Positions 44,469 to 57,968 of a stretch of 64,000 nt of DNA are shown piece by piece. Made by a program: the position numbers and the translations under genes. The DNA lies in contig NC_049907.1 in the NCBI RefSeq assembly GCF_001411555.2, positions 8,068,243 through 8,132,242 on the forward strand. Direction: 5' to 3'. Under the pieces are notes generated by a model that saw nothing but the letters and a program-made list of their open reading frames with translations, was not told the DNA's origin and searched no databases. How positions within the stretch are numbered: the stretch's first letter is position 1; each line of letters starts with the position of its first letter. This DNA comes from Juglans regia. Lineage: Eukaryota > Streptophyta > Magnoliopsida > Fagales > Juglandaceae.

Positions 44469-46905
44469 ATGAGAAGCCCGGACTCATCTTACGATGTCCA
44501 GATAACGCATGGCCGGATTCCCTACTCGCCGTGCTCCGTTTACTCGGACACCTCCACCGTCGGGAGTTCCACCCCCGGCAGGAGACGCATCTCCGTCGCT
44601 GCCAGATCGGTCGCTGGAATCTTCGTCAGGTGCTTCGTTCCCCCGGAGACTAAGATCTCCACCTTTAGCGTCGCGGACTCCGAGGAATTCAAAGCTCCAT
44701 CCGGTAAAGTCGAGTTTCTCATAATTCAGATTTGTTTTCTAAAGAAAAGTATCAAGTTGGAGAATTCTGGAAGTTTTGGTGTAGAATTCTCTTAAAGTCT
44801 TATGGTTCGACTTGGTTTTGAGTTTCTGTGATCTTTGTGACTCCAGTCCAGAAGTTTCCATCTTTTGACCGATTCCTGTTTTAGGTTGCTGAAAAACAAA
44901 ACGAAACAAAATTGCTATTAGTATTATCAGGTGTTATTTACACCCTCGATAATCCACTGTACTACTTTTTGGGAAAGCCAATGGTCCCGAGTAGATCAAG
45001 GACAAGGGGGAGACTGCTCCCATTCCGCTCGCCGCTACCAAGTGAATCGCTTTTGATTTCTTTTCCCCCTGGCTACTAAAATGTTTCAGTTCGCCAATCT
45101 TTTGTTTTGTCATATGTTTTGTCCCTTTCTCGAGATTTCTAACTTACGAAGTGGGTTTACAGTTCTATGCTATATCAAATTTATTTGTATTCGCGAGATT
45201 AGTTAGAATGAACTTTTGAATTGTCACTGTCTTAGTTGTATCGGATGGTTCAAGAGCTGGTAGTGAGAGAAGTCGACGAGGTGGTTCAAACCGGGGAGTC
45301 TATGCCACTTCAAATAACTCGACACATAGGCGAGAGCCTGGGAGTGTCATATTCACCATGGAGGAAATCTTCAGGGCCACGAGGAATTTCTCCCCCTCTT
45401 TCAAGATCGGACACGGTGGGTTTGGGACAGTCTACAAGGGGACACTCGATAATGGAACGGCCGTTGCAGTCAAACGTGGCAAGAAGGTTTGGCAAAGTTG
45501 TTTATTAGGATATTCCACTTTCTGGATCTGACATAACTTCGACAACTCTGTGGCATAGAACTTTAACCAGTACTTCGTTACATTTCTTTGCAGAGTATTT
45601 CTCAGCTTGATAAGCATTTGGGGGTGGAATTCCAAAGTGAGATCCGAACACTGGCACAGGTGGAACATTTGAATTTGGTCAAGTTTTATGGATGCTTGGA
45701 GCACGAAGATGAAAGAGTTGTGGTGGTGGAGTATGTTTCCAATGGAACGCTCAGAGACCACTTGGATTGTGAGTTCTCTTTCTGTGGCCTTACTTTCACT
45801 TTGTGCGCACCTGCGAATGAGCTTAGTTCTTGATGTCTGATCTGAGAAATAATGCAGGTATTAATGGCAACATTCTGGACCTTGCTGCCCGGATAGATAT
45901 AGCAACTGATGTGGCCCATGCCATCACTTATCTTCATATGTATACAGGTATGTTTCAGGGGTGAGCCCATTCATTTGTCTTGTCAAAATTATCAAAATTG
46001 TTTGCCTTTTGAGAGTATAAAATCTGTTTCTCAATGGATGATGTGTTGGTTCCCTTGCAGATCATCCTATCATTCATAGGGACATAAAATCTTCTAACAT
46101 TCTTCTCACTGCACACTTAAGAGCCAAGGTAGCCGACTTTGGTTTTGCTAGACTCGCAGCTGAAACTGATTCAGGTGCCACCCATGTGTCTACCCAAGTT
46201 AAAGGAACTGCTGGTTACTTGGATCCAGAGTACCTCAGAACTTATCAACTTACTGAAAAGAGTGACGTTTATTCATTTGGTGTGTTATTGGTTGAAATAG
46301 TCACAGGCAGGCGTCCAATTGAAACAAACCGAGAACTCAATGAGCGGATAACTGCAAAATGGGTATGATTCTCTCCTGCCTTTTCATTGGTCACAATTTA
46401 TTTTCATGAGTCCTAGTAATAATTTTATATGTAAAGGGGAAAAATGGTTCAAGACCTATACAGAAATCCTTAAAAAGTATGATTATGTAGCACATGTCCA
46501 TCGAATGTCGACAGCTTAGTCTATGCAACTTCCAGCTCTACCATCTCTACTTTTAAATGGATAGGTTGATTAAGTTACAAAGGAGCATTTTACAAAGAAT
46601 GAAAATTCTTCTCCGTAAGACAAATTGATGTGTAAGTGCAGGCCCTGAATAAGTTCCTCGAAGAAGATGCTATTTCAACCTTGGACCCAAAGCTGGAATG
46701 CACTACTGCAAATCGGTCAACTTTTGCTAAGATTCTTGAACTAGCCTTACAGTGTTTGGCTCCACGAAGACAAAATCGGCCTAGCATGAGAAGGTGTGCA
46801 GAGATCCTTTGGGGCATCCGCAAGGATTACAGAGAGCTAACAGCTTTGGACTGCCATTCACTCTCCTCTCATTCTCAAAGGAACGCTTCGAGGAGAGAAG
46901 GATGA
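44469..46905 (+). CDS. Receptor-like cytoplasmic kinase, CRCK type, six exons
   Basis: Exons 44469-44703, 45236-45486, 45594-45768, 45858-45947, 46061-46362 and 46642-46905 join in frame to 438 residues. There is no signal peptide or membrane segment. The N-terminus (1-115) is Ser/Arg rich and disordered-looking. The kinase domain has [12 protein letters not shown] (136-147), the ATP-binding Lys158 in [12 protein letters not shown] (catalytic Asp258), DFG (276-278) and an activation segment with [10 protein letters not shown], typical of plant RLK/Pelle Ser/Thr kinases. The layout fits calmodulin-binding receptor-like cytoplasmic kinases (CRCK), which act in stress and immune signalling; calmodulin binding itself is not shown. 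All key residues are present and no break is seen. Confidence 0.92.
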
Positions 46906-47727
46906 GAAAATATTATGAGAGGTCTATAGTGGGAGTAGCCTGTAATCAAAGGATTTGTTTTAGGACTAGAGATAAAAATATGGAGTTATCTAGATATAAA
47001 AAGACATGTAGAGTAAGTATCCAGCAACTTGAGCAATGAAAATGCTTCATTTTAGAAGGTTGCCAATAATCTTCCCAGAAGTGGATCCGAAGATGATGGG
47101 AAAAAGTTCACTTCTTGCAAGTGTAGTGATCTATTTATAATTTATTCATGGGATTTGGATTGTGTATAGCCAAATTTAGTTTGAGATGAGGGAAATTCTC
47201 TAGTTTCTGCCGCCTTCTGTGTGTGTTTGTATTTCTTTTTTTCTTTTTTTTTTTGGATTTGCTTGTTGTTTTCATTCTTCCTGTAGGAATCTGAATAATA
47301 GAATACTTATATTTGAAGTATTATTGGTATATTCCCATTGTACATTCTCTTGGTTTTGCGTATTAGTAGGATCACACTTTCTCTACAAATAGAAGTGTAA
47401 ACGCATCGAGATCGAGAGCAAGTAGTGGGTGGTAAAGTCTTATTTGTTTCATTTTTATTGGAGAATCCGAGTTTATTCTCAAATTGCAAAATCTTATATC
47501 CATAACAACTTATCTAGTACTCGAACAAGCTGGAGCTTGATAACAAGTTAACTAAATTTTGACAAAATAGACTATTTATATTGTATCCTATAATTTTGTA
47601 TACAAATTTTGACAAAAAAAACTTTTTAAAATATATATATATATATATCAATGATTATATTAATAAGAATTTAAGCGACAAGTATAGAATTAGGAACATG
47701 ATTTCTTCTTATTTTATAATACAGCTC
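46906..47727. other. Kinase 3' flank
   Basis: Probable 3' UTR of the kinase, then intergenic DNA with a (TA)n run at about 47631-47648. No gene recognised. Confidence 0.5.
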
Positions 47728-47931
47728 CATTTGGATACATAAATACTCTCAAGTTATCTCATCCCATCGTTATAACTTTTCTAAATTTTCATATAAAATA
47801 TAATAAATAATTCAACTTTTTCAATTCTTAAAACAATAATAATATTAAAAAATAATATTCTAACTATTTTATTCAACTCATTTAAAATCATCTCATCTCA
47901 TATCATCTCATCTTATCTTACTATCCAGACG
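47728..47931. mobile_element. MITE family A, copy 3 (diverged)
   Basis: Begins CATTTGGATAC and ends ATCCAGACG. The interior matches copies 1 and 2 (AATAATTCAACTTTTTCAA, AAAATAATATTCTAAC). The ends have drifted. Confidence 0.6.
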
Positions 47932-48954
47932 AACTTTTATGGTTTTAAAGATAACTTTATGGTTTTAGATATTTTCCTTACAACTTTTTAAGTTTAGATT
48001 TATGGATACAAAAAATTCTATTTATCATCTCATACATCACTACATGTTTAGCCTAATTTTCTACGAGTCGGTATCTTTTTTTTTTTTTCAATTCAAATTG
48101 TTGATTTTTCCAAAATATGAATAATCTTTTCAGCTTGAATACAATGATTTAACAAATGGAACACAAACTTGTATTGCTTTTGTCAGAATCAGAAGACATG
48201 AAATGCATCCTTTCGTTTTGTCATCCAAAGCTTTGTTCGTTTTCTGAGACGAGTCCGAAAGAAAGGGACTAGACCCGACTCCGAGCGGTCAGCTTCTACT
48301 TTTTTATATGCATGGTCTCTGCCTTGTTAAAGAAGGTGGTGAGCCAGCCAATTATTTAGAAAAATGCCCCACCGTAAAGGTTTTCCATCACATCTGACAT
48401 TATAAACTTGACACATAGCATCCTAGTAGGACAATGTATTCATTAGAGAATAATTGGAATTTACTATACATCAACCACTATTCACTTTCACACTCCACAC
48501 CCGACAACTTTTTCTTCTTTATTCATAAGGTGTGAAGTGTGAAAAGTGAATAATAACTGATGAAAATAATTATTCTTATTCAAAACTACCTAATAATTAG
48601 CCGAGAAAATCGTGTTTTGTAAAAATAATAATAAAAGGGAAAATATATTTTGTTAAATCCCTTTGAGACTAACTTCATAAATAATCAATTTTTGCCATGG
48701 CTTGGCTGTTTTGTCCTACTTTGGTTGGCCCTATACAGTTAAAACATGAACAAAAAAACCGAGTTCCCAGCATAAAAGAGGGAACAAACCTCATGGAGAA
48801 GAATAATTTACAACAAACCGCACATAACAACATGTCCTACTTGGAACAACTTGGATGACGTATGGTCTCACTGCTACATTTTTCTCCGGTTGCATGTGCC
48901 TGAACAAAAGAACCTACTTTTGTCTGAACTTAATGCAAAACTCCCTCACATTCC
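47932..48954. other. Intergenic DNA and 3' flank of the membrane-protein gene
   Basis: No gene recognised. The part near 48700-48954 is probably the 3' UTR of the minus-strand gene. Confidence 0.5.
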
Positions 48955-51900
48955 CTACGCTACACTCTCACCTCTTGAGAATGAATCTTGCCGAGTCAAC
49001 TCATAGTTTCCATCTGTGCGTATTTGATTCTCATTATTTAGCGTCTTTGCTTTTGAACAAAGGAAGAAGAACGAAGATGTGTATATAGTCACATGCCAAA
49101 CACTGCAAAAACATTTTACACACCAAACATCGAGTGAGTGAGAGAGAGAGAGAGAGAGAGAGATTTTCTGTTAATTTTTATATACCTGTGCCAAATCCAG
49201 TAGCTTTCACTGGTTTCCAGTTTCCAGCTTATAGCTGCCATGGCTAATGAAGTGAAACCTGCTAGCATAAATCCCCAGCGGAACCGTCTAAAAAATTTAT
49301 GGATAAGATTTTGGAACCATCCTTTAATATTTTGCCATCTACAGGAAACAAGCAGCCTCGCCTTAGAAGAGTAAGTGAATGGATTATCCATAATGAATGC
49401 AAATTTGTTTCATCAGGTTCAAGCATACTAATAGTTCTGTTACATCTGTAGCATAATGCGAATACATTCTGTATGTATAAGGGGCTGCCAACAACTTACC
49501 CCAGTTAATGTATCTATTCTGAATTATATTTGAGCTAGTTCTAGATGTCTGCTCCACCCATGCTCGTCAAATATGATTTTACACCAACCCCATGATTGCT
49601 CTGATAACGTTAAAATTACGATGAAATTACCATATTTTATCACTATGTTGCTATTCCAGTAAGTTGGGCTGGGCCCAAATTTTGATAACAAACCAGTCAC
49701 GCGTAGCATGTGCTGTCCCTGGCTATGCACGGAACTATGTCCGTCCAAATGCCTAAACAAGACCGAGCAATAGCCTAGTGGCAGATATTTACCTAGGTGA
49801 GTCGGCTGTCCCTGATCTAAATGTAGGTGTAATTGTGAACTGAAAAACTATATGTGCTTATTTTGTCCTTCACTAAACATTACTAAGCAAAATATAGAGA
49901 ATTGACACTTAATGAATCTACAGTAAATAAAATGCCGCTAAGAAAATATACAAGCAGAGCAAGAAATAAGAAAGGAGTGATTCCAATATCTAGCAGGCTG
50001 CAGTGACATTAGCTAGACCCTATATCTTATCAATATGTGGCCACAGTCCAGCTGGAATGAGGGTAACACCCCGGATTGTGAAAATTCTACCGTAGATGGG
50101 AGGATGGTGATGGTGAACGGGCGCTAAATCCCACAGTGGCTGTTTATTAGGAAGAACTAGGCTTCATAAGTGATTTTAAGACTCTAATTAACTTGCATTA
50201 GTCCTTTCAGGATATAGTGCAGGCGTGGTTTTCTTAGGTGGAACTAGGCTTCATAAGTGATGATTCTAAGAACTCTGGTAACTTCTATTAGATCTTTTGT
50301 GATACAGTGCAGATGTGGTTAGTGTTTTTTCCATGGTCACAACAAATGGCATTACAGTTAAGCTATTAATGCCACATGGCTTTGGAACATTGTGCACAGA
50401 AGCCTGGATGAGAATGTAAAGAATTTGAGCATGGAAGATTATGGTACCCTGTATTAGAAAGTATCGCATTGAATGGGAGGATGTTGCGTGGGTGCCAAGT
50501 CCTACATTAATTGTTTCGCAGGTGGAACCAAGCTAAGTGATACCATAAACTCCAATTGTAACTTCAATTAGTCTTTTTTGGGTCTAATGTTATATGTACT
50601 GTGTATAAGCAAGCTATCAGAAAAACAATATTAAAATTTTGAACCTAACTTTTTAAACCATTATCATAGTATTGTGTATTCTTAGGTTTGTATTATTATC
50701 AATTCCATCTTTTCTCAAGCAGGTCGATTTGTTTTAGTAAAACTTCATAATTCGAAAAATTAAAAAAACCCACCTTTCTGGCATATTTAAAGAGCACCCA
50801 ATTGAAAGAGAGAATGGCCAATACGTGGTAGAGATCTCAATCAGCCATCCAATAAGAAGCCCCAAAGCCCCGATTGCAACCACAAGAACAATATTGGAAG
50901 ACCTACAGGTTTAGCACGGTTACATTCCTACTATATGTTCTCATAAGCCTCCTTATATAAATGAACCAGAAAAATGTCTACACAGCATCAGGTACCTGGT
51001 TGCCTTAGTTGCAGCCATGAGGGCTGTAAGAATAGCTACAGCTGTGTGTATTGCCCTCTTAAAAACTTCATCAATAGTAGCTAGGTACACAAAAGTACTC
51101 ACCACAGCCATGAAGGAGAGCCAAAAGTCCATAAACTGAAACATTTACCCTTTGAATAATCAATACCATCTTAACTTAGAGTTCTTGAGTGGGAGAGAGG
51201 GAGGACATTCGAATTAACATGCCCAAAAATTTACTGCATTTTGCATAATTTAGATCTCACTTGCCAATATAAACCTGTTTTGTTCCAAGCACCTCAAGAC
51301 TATAAACCTGTTTTGTTCCAAGCACCTCAAGCAAAGGTGCATTGTCATTGTCTCCAAATGATTTCAAAGCCTTTAATGACCCTTGTTGTCCATTGTATTT
51401 TTCAAACGAGTATGAATCCCATTGTATCCTCAATTTTAATATGATTTGCCCAAGTTTGTACAACCAATGAGCAAATCTTCATACATCCTACACCAGTTAT
51501 AAACTGCAGTTCCATGAAAAAGAAAAATGGTGCAGGAATAACTCGTACCTGTAAGACATTATAGGTTAACGCACACCATGTGCCTACATCACAAGCATGA
51601 TATAATCCACTTGCAATTCCGCTACACGTGAATACCACCCACTCTGCCAATGCCTGCATAAAACAAATTATAGTCCATTTGGAAATAGTAATGAATATGA
51701 AGGGTCAAAATTTTAATGTTGGTTGATTGGAATAGCTTGAAAATTCTTGAATTATTATCCACTAACCATGCAAATCAGTTATGAATAACCTCCCCTGATA
51801 TCACTAGAGATATCACTGACCTCCATTAGACTTCTGAAATATCACTAATCTCACCATTATGCTGTGAAACCTGTGATGTTAGGTGGATAACTCAGCACTC

Positions 51901-54900
51901 TCAAGGAATTTCATCCATGACCTTGCTTCCTCCATTATCTAAGAGTTCACTGTTTTCTGTCTTCATTTTTTTATGACGAGCAACCCTAGAGATCGTAGCT
52001 TTTTACCCAGCTAAATCCCGAACCCGTGTAAGGTGCCGACAACTCACCGATAAAGTAAAATCATGTTTGTACCCAAGAGTTTGAACCTTAGATCTAGAAG
52101 GGGCATAACTCCAAGACCAAGACCAAGACCAAGGCCCTTACCACTTGAGCCAATCACTAGAGGTTTTTTCTTTCTTTCTTAAGGTCTGCATCTTCGAATA
52201 AATTGGTGTTTGTATTCAAGGTCAAACAATCTTACAACAGCAGTAAATAGGATTACTTTTGGAGGATATGCAAGCTATGCTACCATCAAAGCCTTGTAAA
52301 AGAGCAGTGACATTGTTGTATACAATAAAATAGAATGGCTTCTTGTAAATACCAAAATCAATTCACACCCTTTGTAGTAAGTAGGTTTAAATTGTTGCCA
52401 ATCCAATCCCAAAAACAGGAACACGCATTACCTTCCGTCGAAGGGCCCAAAATGCAGGAAGTACAGCTGCAGCATTTGATGCAATAAGGCAAAACGATTG
52501 CCATATGTGCCCTACAGCAGTTTTAGGCAAGTGAATCAAGTAAAAAACGATTGAGTTGCATACCAAATCCTGGCACAAAATTTATATGCAAGTAGATGTT
52601 TTGGTAAATCATATGGTAGAAGATTAAGAGCATGTCACCTTCAGCTCTGTGCTAATACCATTACAAATTCTTTGAGACTTACTGAAAAAAAAATACTTGT
52701 TTGATAACAGCCAAAGACATATTAAAATTATCATAGGCCAACTACAAAACATTATCTCATGTTACTCCATATCCACCATTACCTTGATGCGATACAATTT
52801 CAACGCTACAGTCAAAGCCTCCATGCCTTCGATCGCAGGAGCAGAAGCTGCGGAAGATTTGTTTTTTTTTATAAGTAAGAAAGACACTTTTATTCATCGA
52901 ATGAAATAGGCGAAGCCCGTTTACACAGAAAGTATATATAAGAAACACCTAACTACACTCTAGAATCAGAAAACAAAAACAAAAAATTCATTAGCAGACC
53001 CTCCATTAAGCACAATAGCTGAAAACCACTGAAGTAAGGAGCATACAAAAAATTTCCAGATTTCATCTACAGTACACTCATTATTATTAAAGCACAAGAA
53101 GCTGCAGAAGATTTTTTTTACACACGCGCACACAAAAAAAAAAAAAAACTCAATAAGAATTAGGGAACTAAAATCTCAAAAGTTGAGCATCCAAATCATA
53201 TCAACAACAGTCTGGGGAAATTACCACAGGATATTTGTAACTACAATTAGAAATAAATTTCCTCTAATGCCCCCCCAACCTCCGCATATCTGGACTTATA
53301 CTCCTAAAGGACTAGCTAATGTTTCAATTAGAGCCCCTTAGAATCATCATAAAGGGAAATACTTCTCCAAGCAATGTGCCATCCAATTCACTGCCTTCCG
53401 ATACACAGTCTAAGGTATTACAATCTCCCCACTTTAATCTCTAACGTTGTTGTCAGGCCATTCCATCATAGGTGGTATGGCTCAAGTTTTAGTTGAATTG
53501 TCTCTGACATCATATGTAACAACTCAAGAAACACCCAACCTGCATCCGGGCATATACTCCAATTTGGAGTAGCCAATGTTAAATTGGGAGCTCCTTGGAA
53601 TCATTATAAAGCACAAGAAATTTTTCCTCCCAAGCAATATGGGATCCTATTCACCACTTTTCTATACTCAATCTGGGGTATTACAGAATTAATCCCAATG
53701 AAAACTTCACTTGTAGATAAATTAAGAGATTTTCTGGTTTCAACTAGCTCAATAGGTAGTCTCTTACGGTCTTACCATTGCACAAGAAATTTGGAATCGA
53801 ATCCCCTCTACTAGAGAAAGGGGGATTCATAGAAGGGAGAGGACCATCTTGCTTTGTGTAGCACATAGATCCAGCGGGCTTCCAATAAACCCAAAAAATT
53901 GGATCTTCAGATACGCAACACTAAGGAAAATTCTCATTTACTTGAACATTATTATATGGCATATAATGTACCAAAAGATTCCATCAATTTAAAGCATGAG
54001 ACGCGCTTGTTTAATTATGTCACGTGAAATCATTCTTAATCCTTACAAAGAAGAAAGTACGATATAACATATAAAAAACCCAGAACTTGAATCAATTGCC
54101 TTCCCCATGGTAGTAATTTTGTCTTTTCTCACAAAGCTTGATTTCTTTCACTCACTTTTTAAGAAACACACACACACACACTTACATATAGAGCTTAAGT
54201 TTCATTCACTTGTGTCTCAGTATTATCCTCTGGCCAAGCAAAGATTCTAACCCACCCTAAAAAATACTTTTGGGCAAAGAGATATTAATCAAGAAGTTTC
54301 ACTTATAGTCTCCAATGATATATATATATATATATATTATAGATATATATACATACAATTAATTAAGAAAATAAGGGGAAGAGGCTGAACCAAAAAACCT
54401 GTATGATGTCAATCCACTTGCATCAAAAGCAACTCTGCAGTCCCCATGAGAGGAGCATCGTTTTGGGCATCTTTCGAGGGAAACAGACATGATAGTTTGA
54501 TCTTTGGAAGCACTACCACTAGTATTAAGATATCTCAATCCAAAACCCCAAGTTCCTTCTCTGGCATATAAAATATAAAAATCAACTTTTTCTTTGCTGG
54601 AATTGTACAACTTGAAAAACATGGAGCTATCACTACTTCTTGTAGTGTTCGCATAATAATAGTCCCAGTTATTTAGAGACGGTAATCCACCAAATCTGGT
54701 GTATACTTCGTAATCTATCCTTGCATCTGATGTTAGTCGGATATGTATATTTCCTCCGGCTGCACCACGAGGAATATCCAAAATAAAGTAAGTCCAACTA
54801 TCATCCGGTTTCCCACCATACGAGGAGTTGCTTACAAGGGGCTCAAGAGGAAAATTGGCTGAATTTGAGGATAGTTTTTCACTGACTGGCAGATAATAGG

Positions 54901-57900
54901 ATTCAAATGGGTTTGAATCTCTCCTGAGAACTGTCTGCAGACAACCATTCTCAGCTTGTCAATAAGTTATTCCGGCGAATAAATTTTTTTTTCAAGCATC
55001 ATGAAAAGAGAAGACTATACAGGCATAAGCTCCTCATAAAATTAATATAAAGAAGGGAGAATTACACTTTTCACCCACAAAATACAACCTGTTTTTTATT
55101 TTCTATCCCAAAGTACCAAAAGTATCATTGTTCACCCTAAACTATCGATATTTTCAATTTGCACTTTCAGTTAGATTGTGGCTAGCAGCCATTTTTCCAT
55201 TCATCTTAACGGTTGGATTGTAACCGAGAGTGCAAATTGAAAAATATATGCAGTTAGAGTGCAAAGTGAAAATCATGCGGTAGTTTATAAATAAAAAAGT
55301 GTGAATTCCCCTATAAAGAATGAAACTGACGTGAAAATGCTTATTTGAAAACATCCAAGTTAGAATCCAGATTCTATTTGTTTTATAATGATATCCTGAT
55401 GCTCTATAATCATCATATTCTGCCATTTCAAGCCATTCCATATATAAACTCAAACAACTTAAAAATGAATTATCTGCCGATCTTAGCAAATGAGCCAAGA
55501 TAGGAACCCCATGTAGAAACATGCTTGGGCCTTTACGTACCAAATAGTGCAAGTTGAGAAATCACATTAACATTTTTTCATCCCATTATACCAGCTGTCT
55601 CTATTAAAAAGACGCATAACTTAATAGAGGCAGAAAACAATACTATCAACAATCGCACCTGAAGGGCATATCTTTCCCATGTACAGTTTGATCCAGCCTT
55701 CCCTATGGGACATTGAAGCACTTGTGATTCCATTGAATAGCAAACTTTCATAGCAGTGTTTTGAGTCCCTCCAAGTATATTTGAAATATTAACAGGCAAA
55801 ATAGTAATATACCAGCGGCCAACCTTTGGCAAGGAAATAGACAAAGGGGCTTCACTAATGTTACTGGAATAATCATGCACAGTTGCCGATGGAATTGCAC
55901 CATGCCGAGCAAAACACATTAAATTAATTCCACTTATATTCCCATTGTTGTTTGCTGCTGATACATTATACTTGATATCTGCTGCCATAATGGTCAATTC
56001 TTCAGCCACTCCGACAACATCCAATAAGTAAACTTTTGGTTCACCATCTCCAAGGCAAGATGTTTCCAAACTATTTTTGCAAGAAAACATATTTTCATTT
56101 GTTTGGTTGTAAGACTTGACTCCTGAAAAAACTCCTGCAGGAAAATAACTGTCTAACAGAATACATGAGAGTTGATCAACTGTCTGGTTGCAGTACTGGC
56201 CCCACATCGTTGTGGTTGTACATCCTTCCACTGTTATGTTGGCACTGAAGGAGTATGCTGAGCCTCGGACAATCTGCAGTATCAGAGTACCACTAGTTTA
56301 GATTTTCAAATGATTGCAATACTCATGAATGCCAAAAATTAACAAACCAAGACCGTTCATTGAAGAAAAGAAAGAAAGCAGATTAAAAAGAGCTCAAAAA
56401 ATAAATCAGCAATACTAATGTGTATATCTTTCTGGCATCATCAATCTCATTACAGCACAATATTCATTGAAATTTAGCACAACCACTAGATTGGGAAGGG
56501 TTGCAGGCCAGCTAAAGTTTCAGATATAAATTTCTAGCACAAATCAGAGGGCACAATAAAAACAAGAATATTAGAACTTTTTGGTATCATGAATAAAATG
56601 GCTTATGATCCCATTCTGAATAATTAATCAGCTCCAAAATTTAGCTCCCATCAATACAATTCTAAAAAAAAATTAATTAATGAAATTGCTTCCTCACATA
56701 GCTCACAAGTGTTTGAAAAGTTCCTTTCGTACATGGGATTTAAAATTAGTACCGCAGGAAAGTCTTCCTTGGTTCCCAAACACCCGATGCCCATAAAACA
56801 AAAAGTACAGCAGGAAAGAAAAAGTAAAAAGAGGATCTACTATTTAACTGAAATATTTTGCTTCTACCATTAAATTAATTTATTGTGATGTGAAATACAC
56901 AAGTTAGTGGATGAAGCAACCTTCCTAGCTGCCACAGAAAAAAAGTTCATAGAAACTGCATATGGAAGGGAAAAGATATCACAAAACATGAGCAAGTGAT
57001 AAACCATACCATTTTTGATTGTGTCCTTGTAGGTCCAATGCCATTGAAGAGACCAAAATACCAAGCTCCCGGAGATATCTGAATAATTCATTATTTATTA
57101 TCTTATTAACCAGACAACTGGCGAAAAATAGATATAAAAAACAAAACAAGGAAAGCAATTTTGAAACTTCCTGTGCACCAAACTGGTGAAACTTTGAACC
57201 ACCAAGAAAGTGCATACAAGTAAAACAAAAGATATATAGAAAACCATGGTTCTATGCCAATTTAATTAATTAGAGCATAAATTGAGTAAGAAGATTTGAT
57301 TTTAGCATTAAAGAAAAAAGGTATAACAATAAGCAAAAGATTTTGAGATTGACCTGCTCATTTGTCAACTTCATTGTGATATTTTTCTGCATAGTAAAGC
57401 ATTGTTCCACATTCTGAAGAGCTTGTATTCCTCCAAATGAGCCATTAGAAAGGGGAAATAACACTACAACAGCAGAAAATTTTTCAAAACTGCTTGCAAC
57501 AATAATCAGATTAGACTTGGACCAAGAAAAAGAAGCCAAACAGAATTCTTGTTTAATTGAGGTTCAATTAGATTTCTACTAGGTCACTTTCACCTGAATT
57601 ACCTGAATCATTTAGAAAAATGTTCGAGACATCTGGCAGTGGTGGGCTGCCATCTCTGAAGCAAATTACTGGTAGTGCACTTTCAGGAGCCTTTTTTAGG
57701 CTTACAGCATCCTGTGAACAAATTGGACCATAAGCAAATGACAACTCACAATCCATTAAATTTGTAATTGATTTATACAATTGCCTTCATTCTAAAGACA
57801 GATTCTTGAAGCACGATGTAATTCTATATTAGGTGAAAAGGAGTACAAAGACTCCAGAATTACTGACATGAATGAGTAATAGGAAAAACTTGGGAATATC

Positions 57901-57930
57901 AGGCAAGAGCATGGTATAGTTTTGTTATAC

Positions 57931-57968
<38 letters not shown>

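Noticed and set aside
44540..44722. Overlapping minus-strand ORF opposite kinase exon 1
   Set aside because: It is the antisense shadow of the kinase coding frame.
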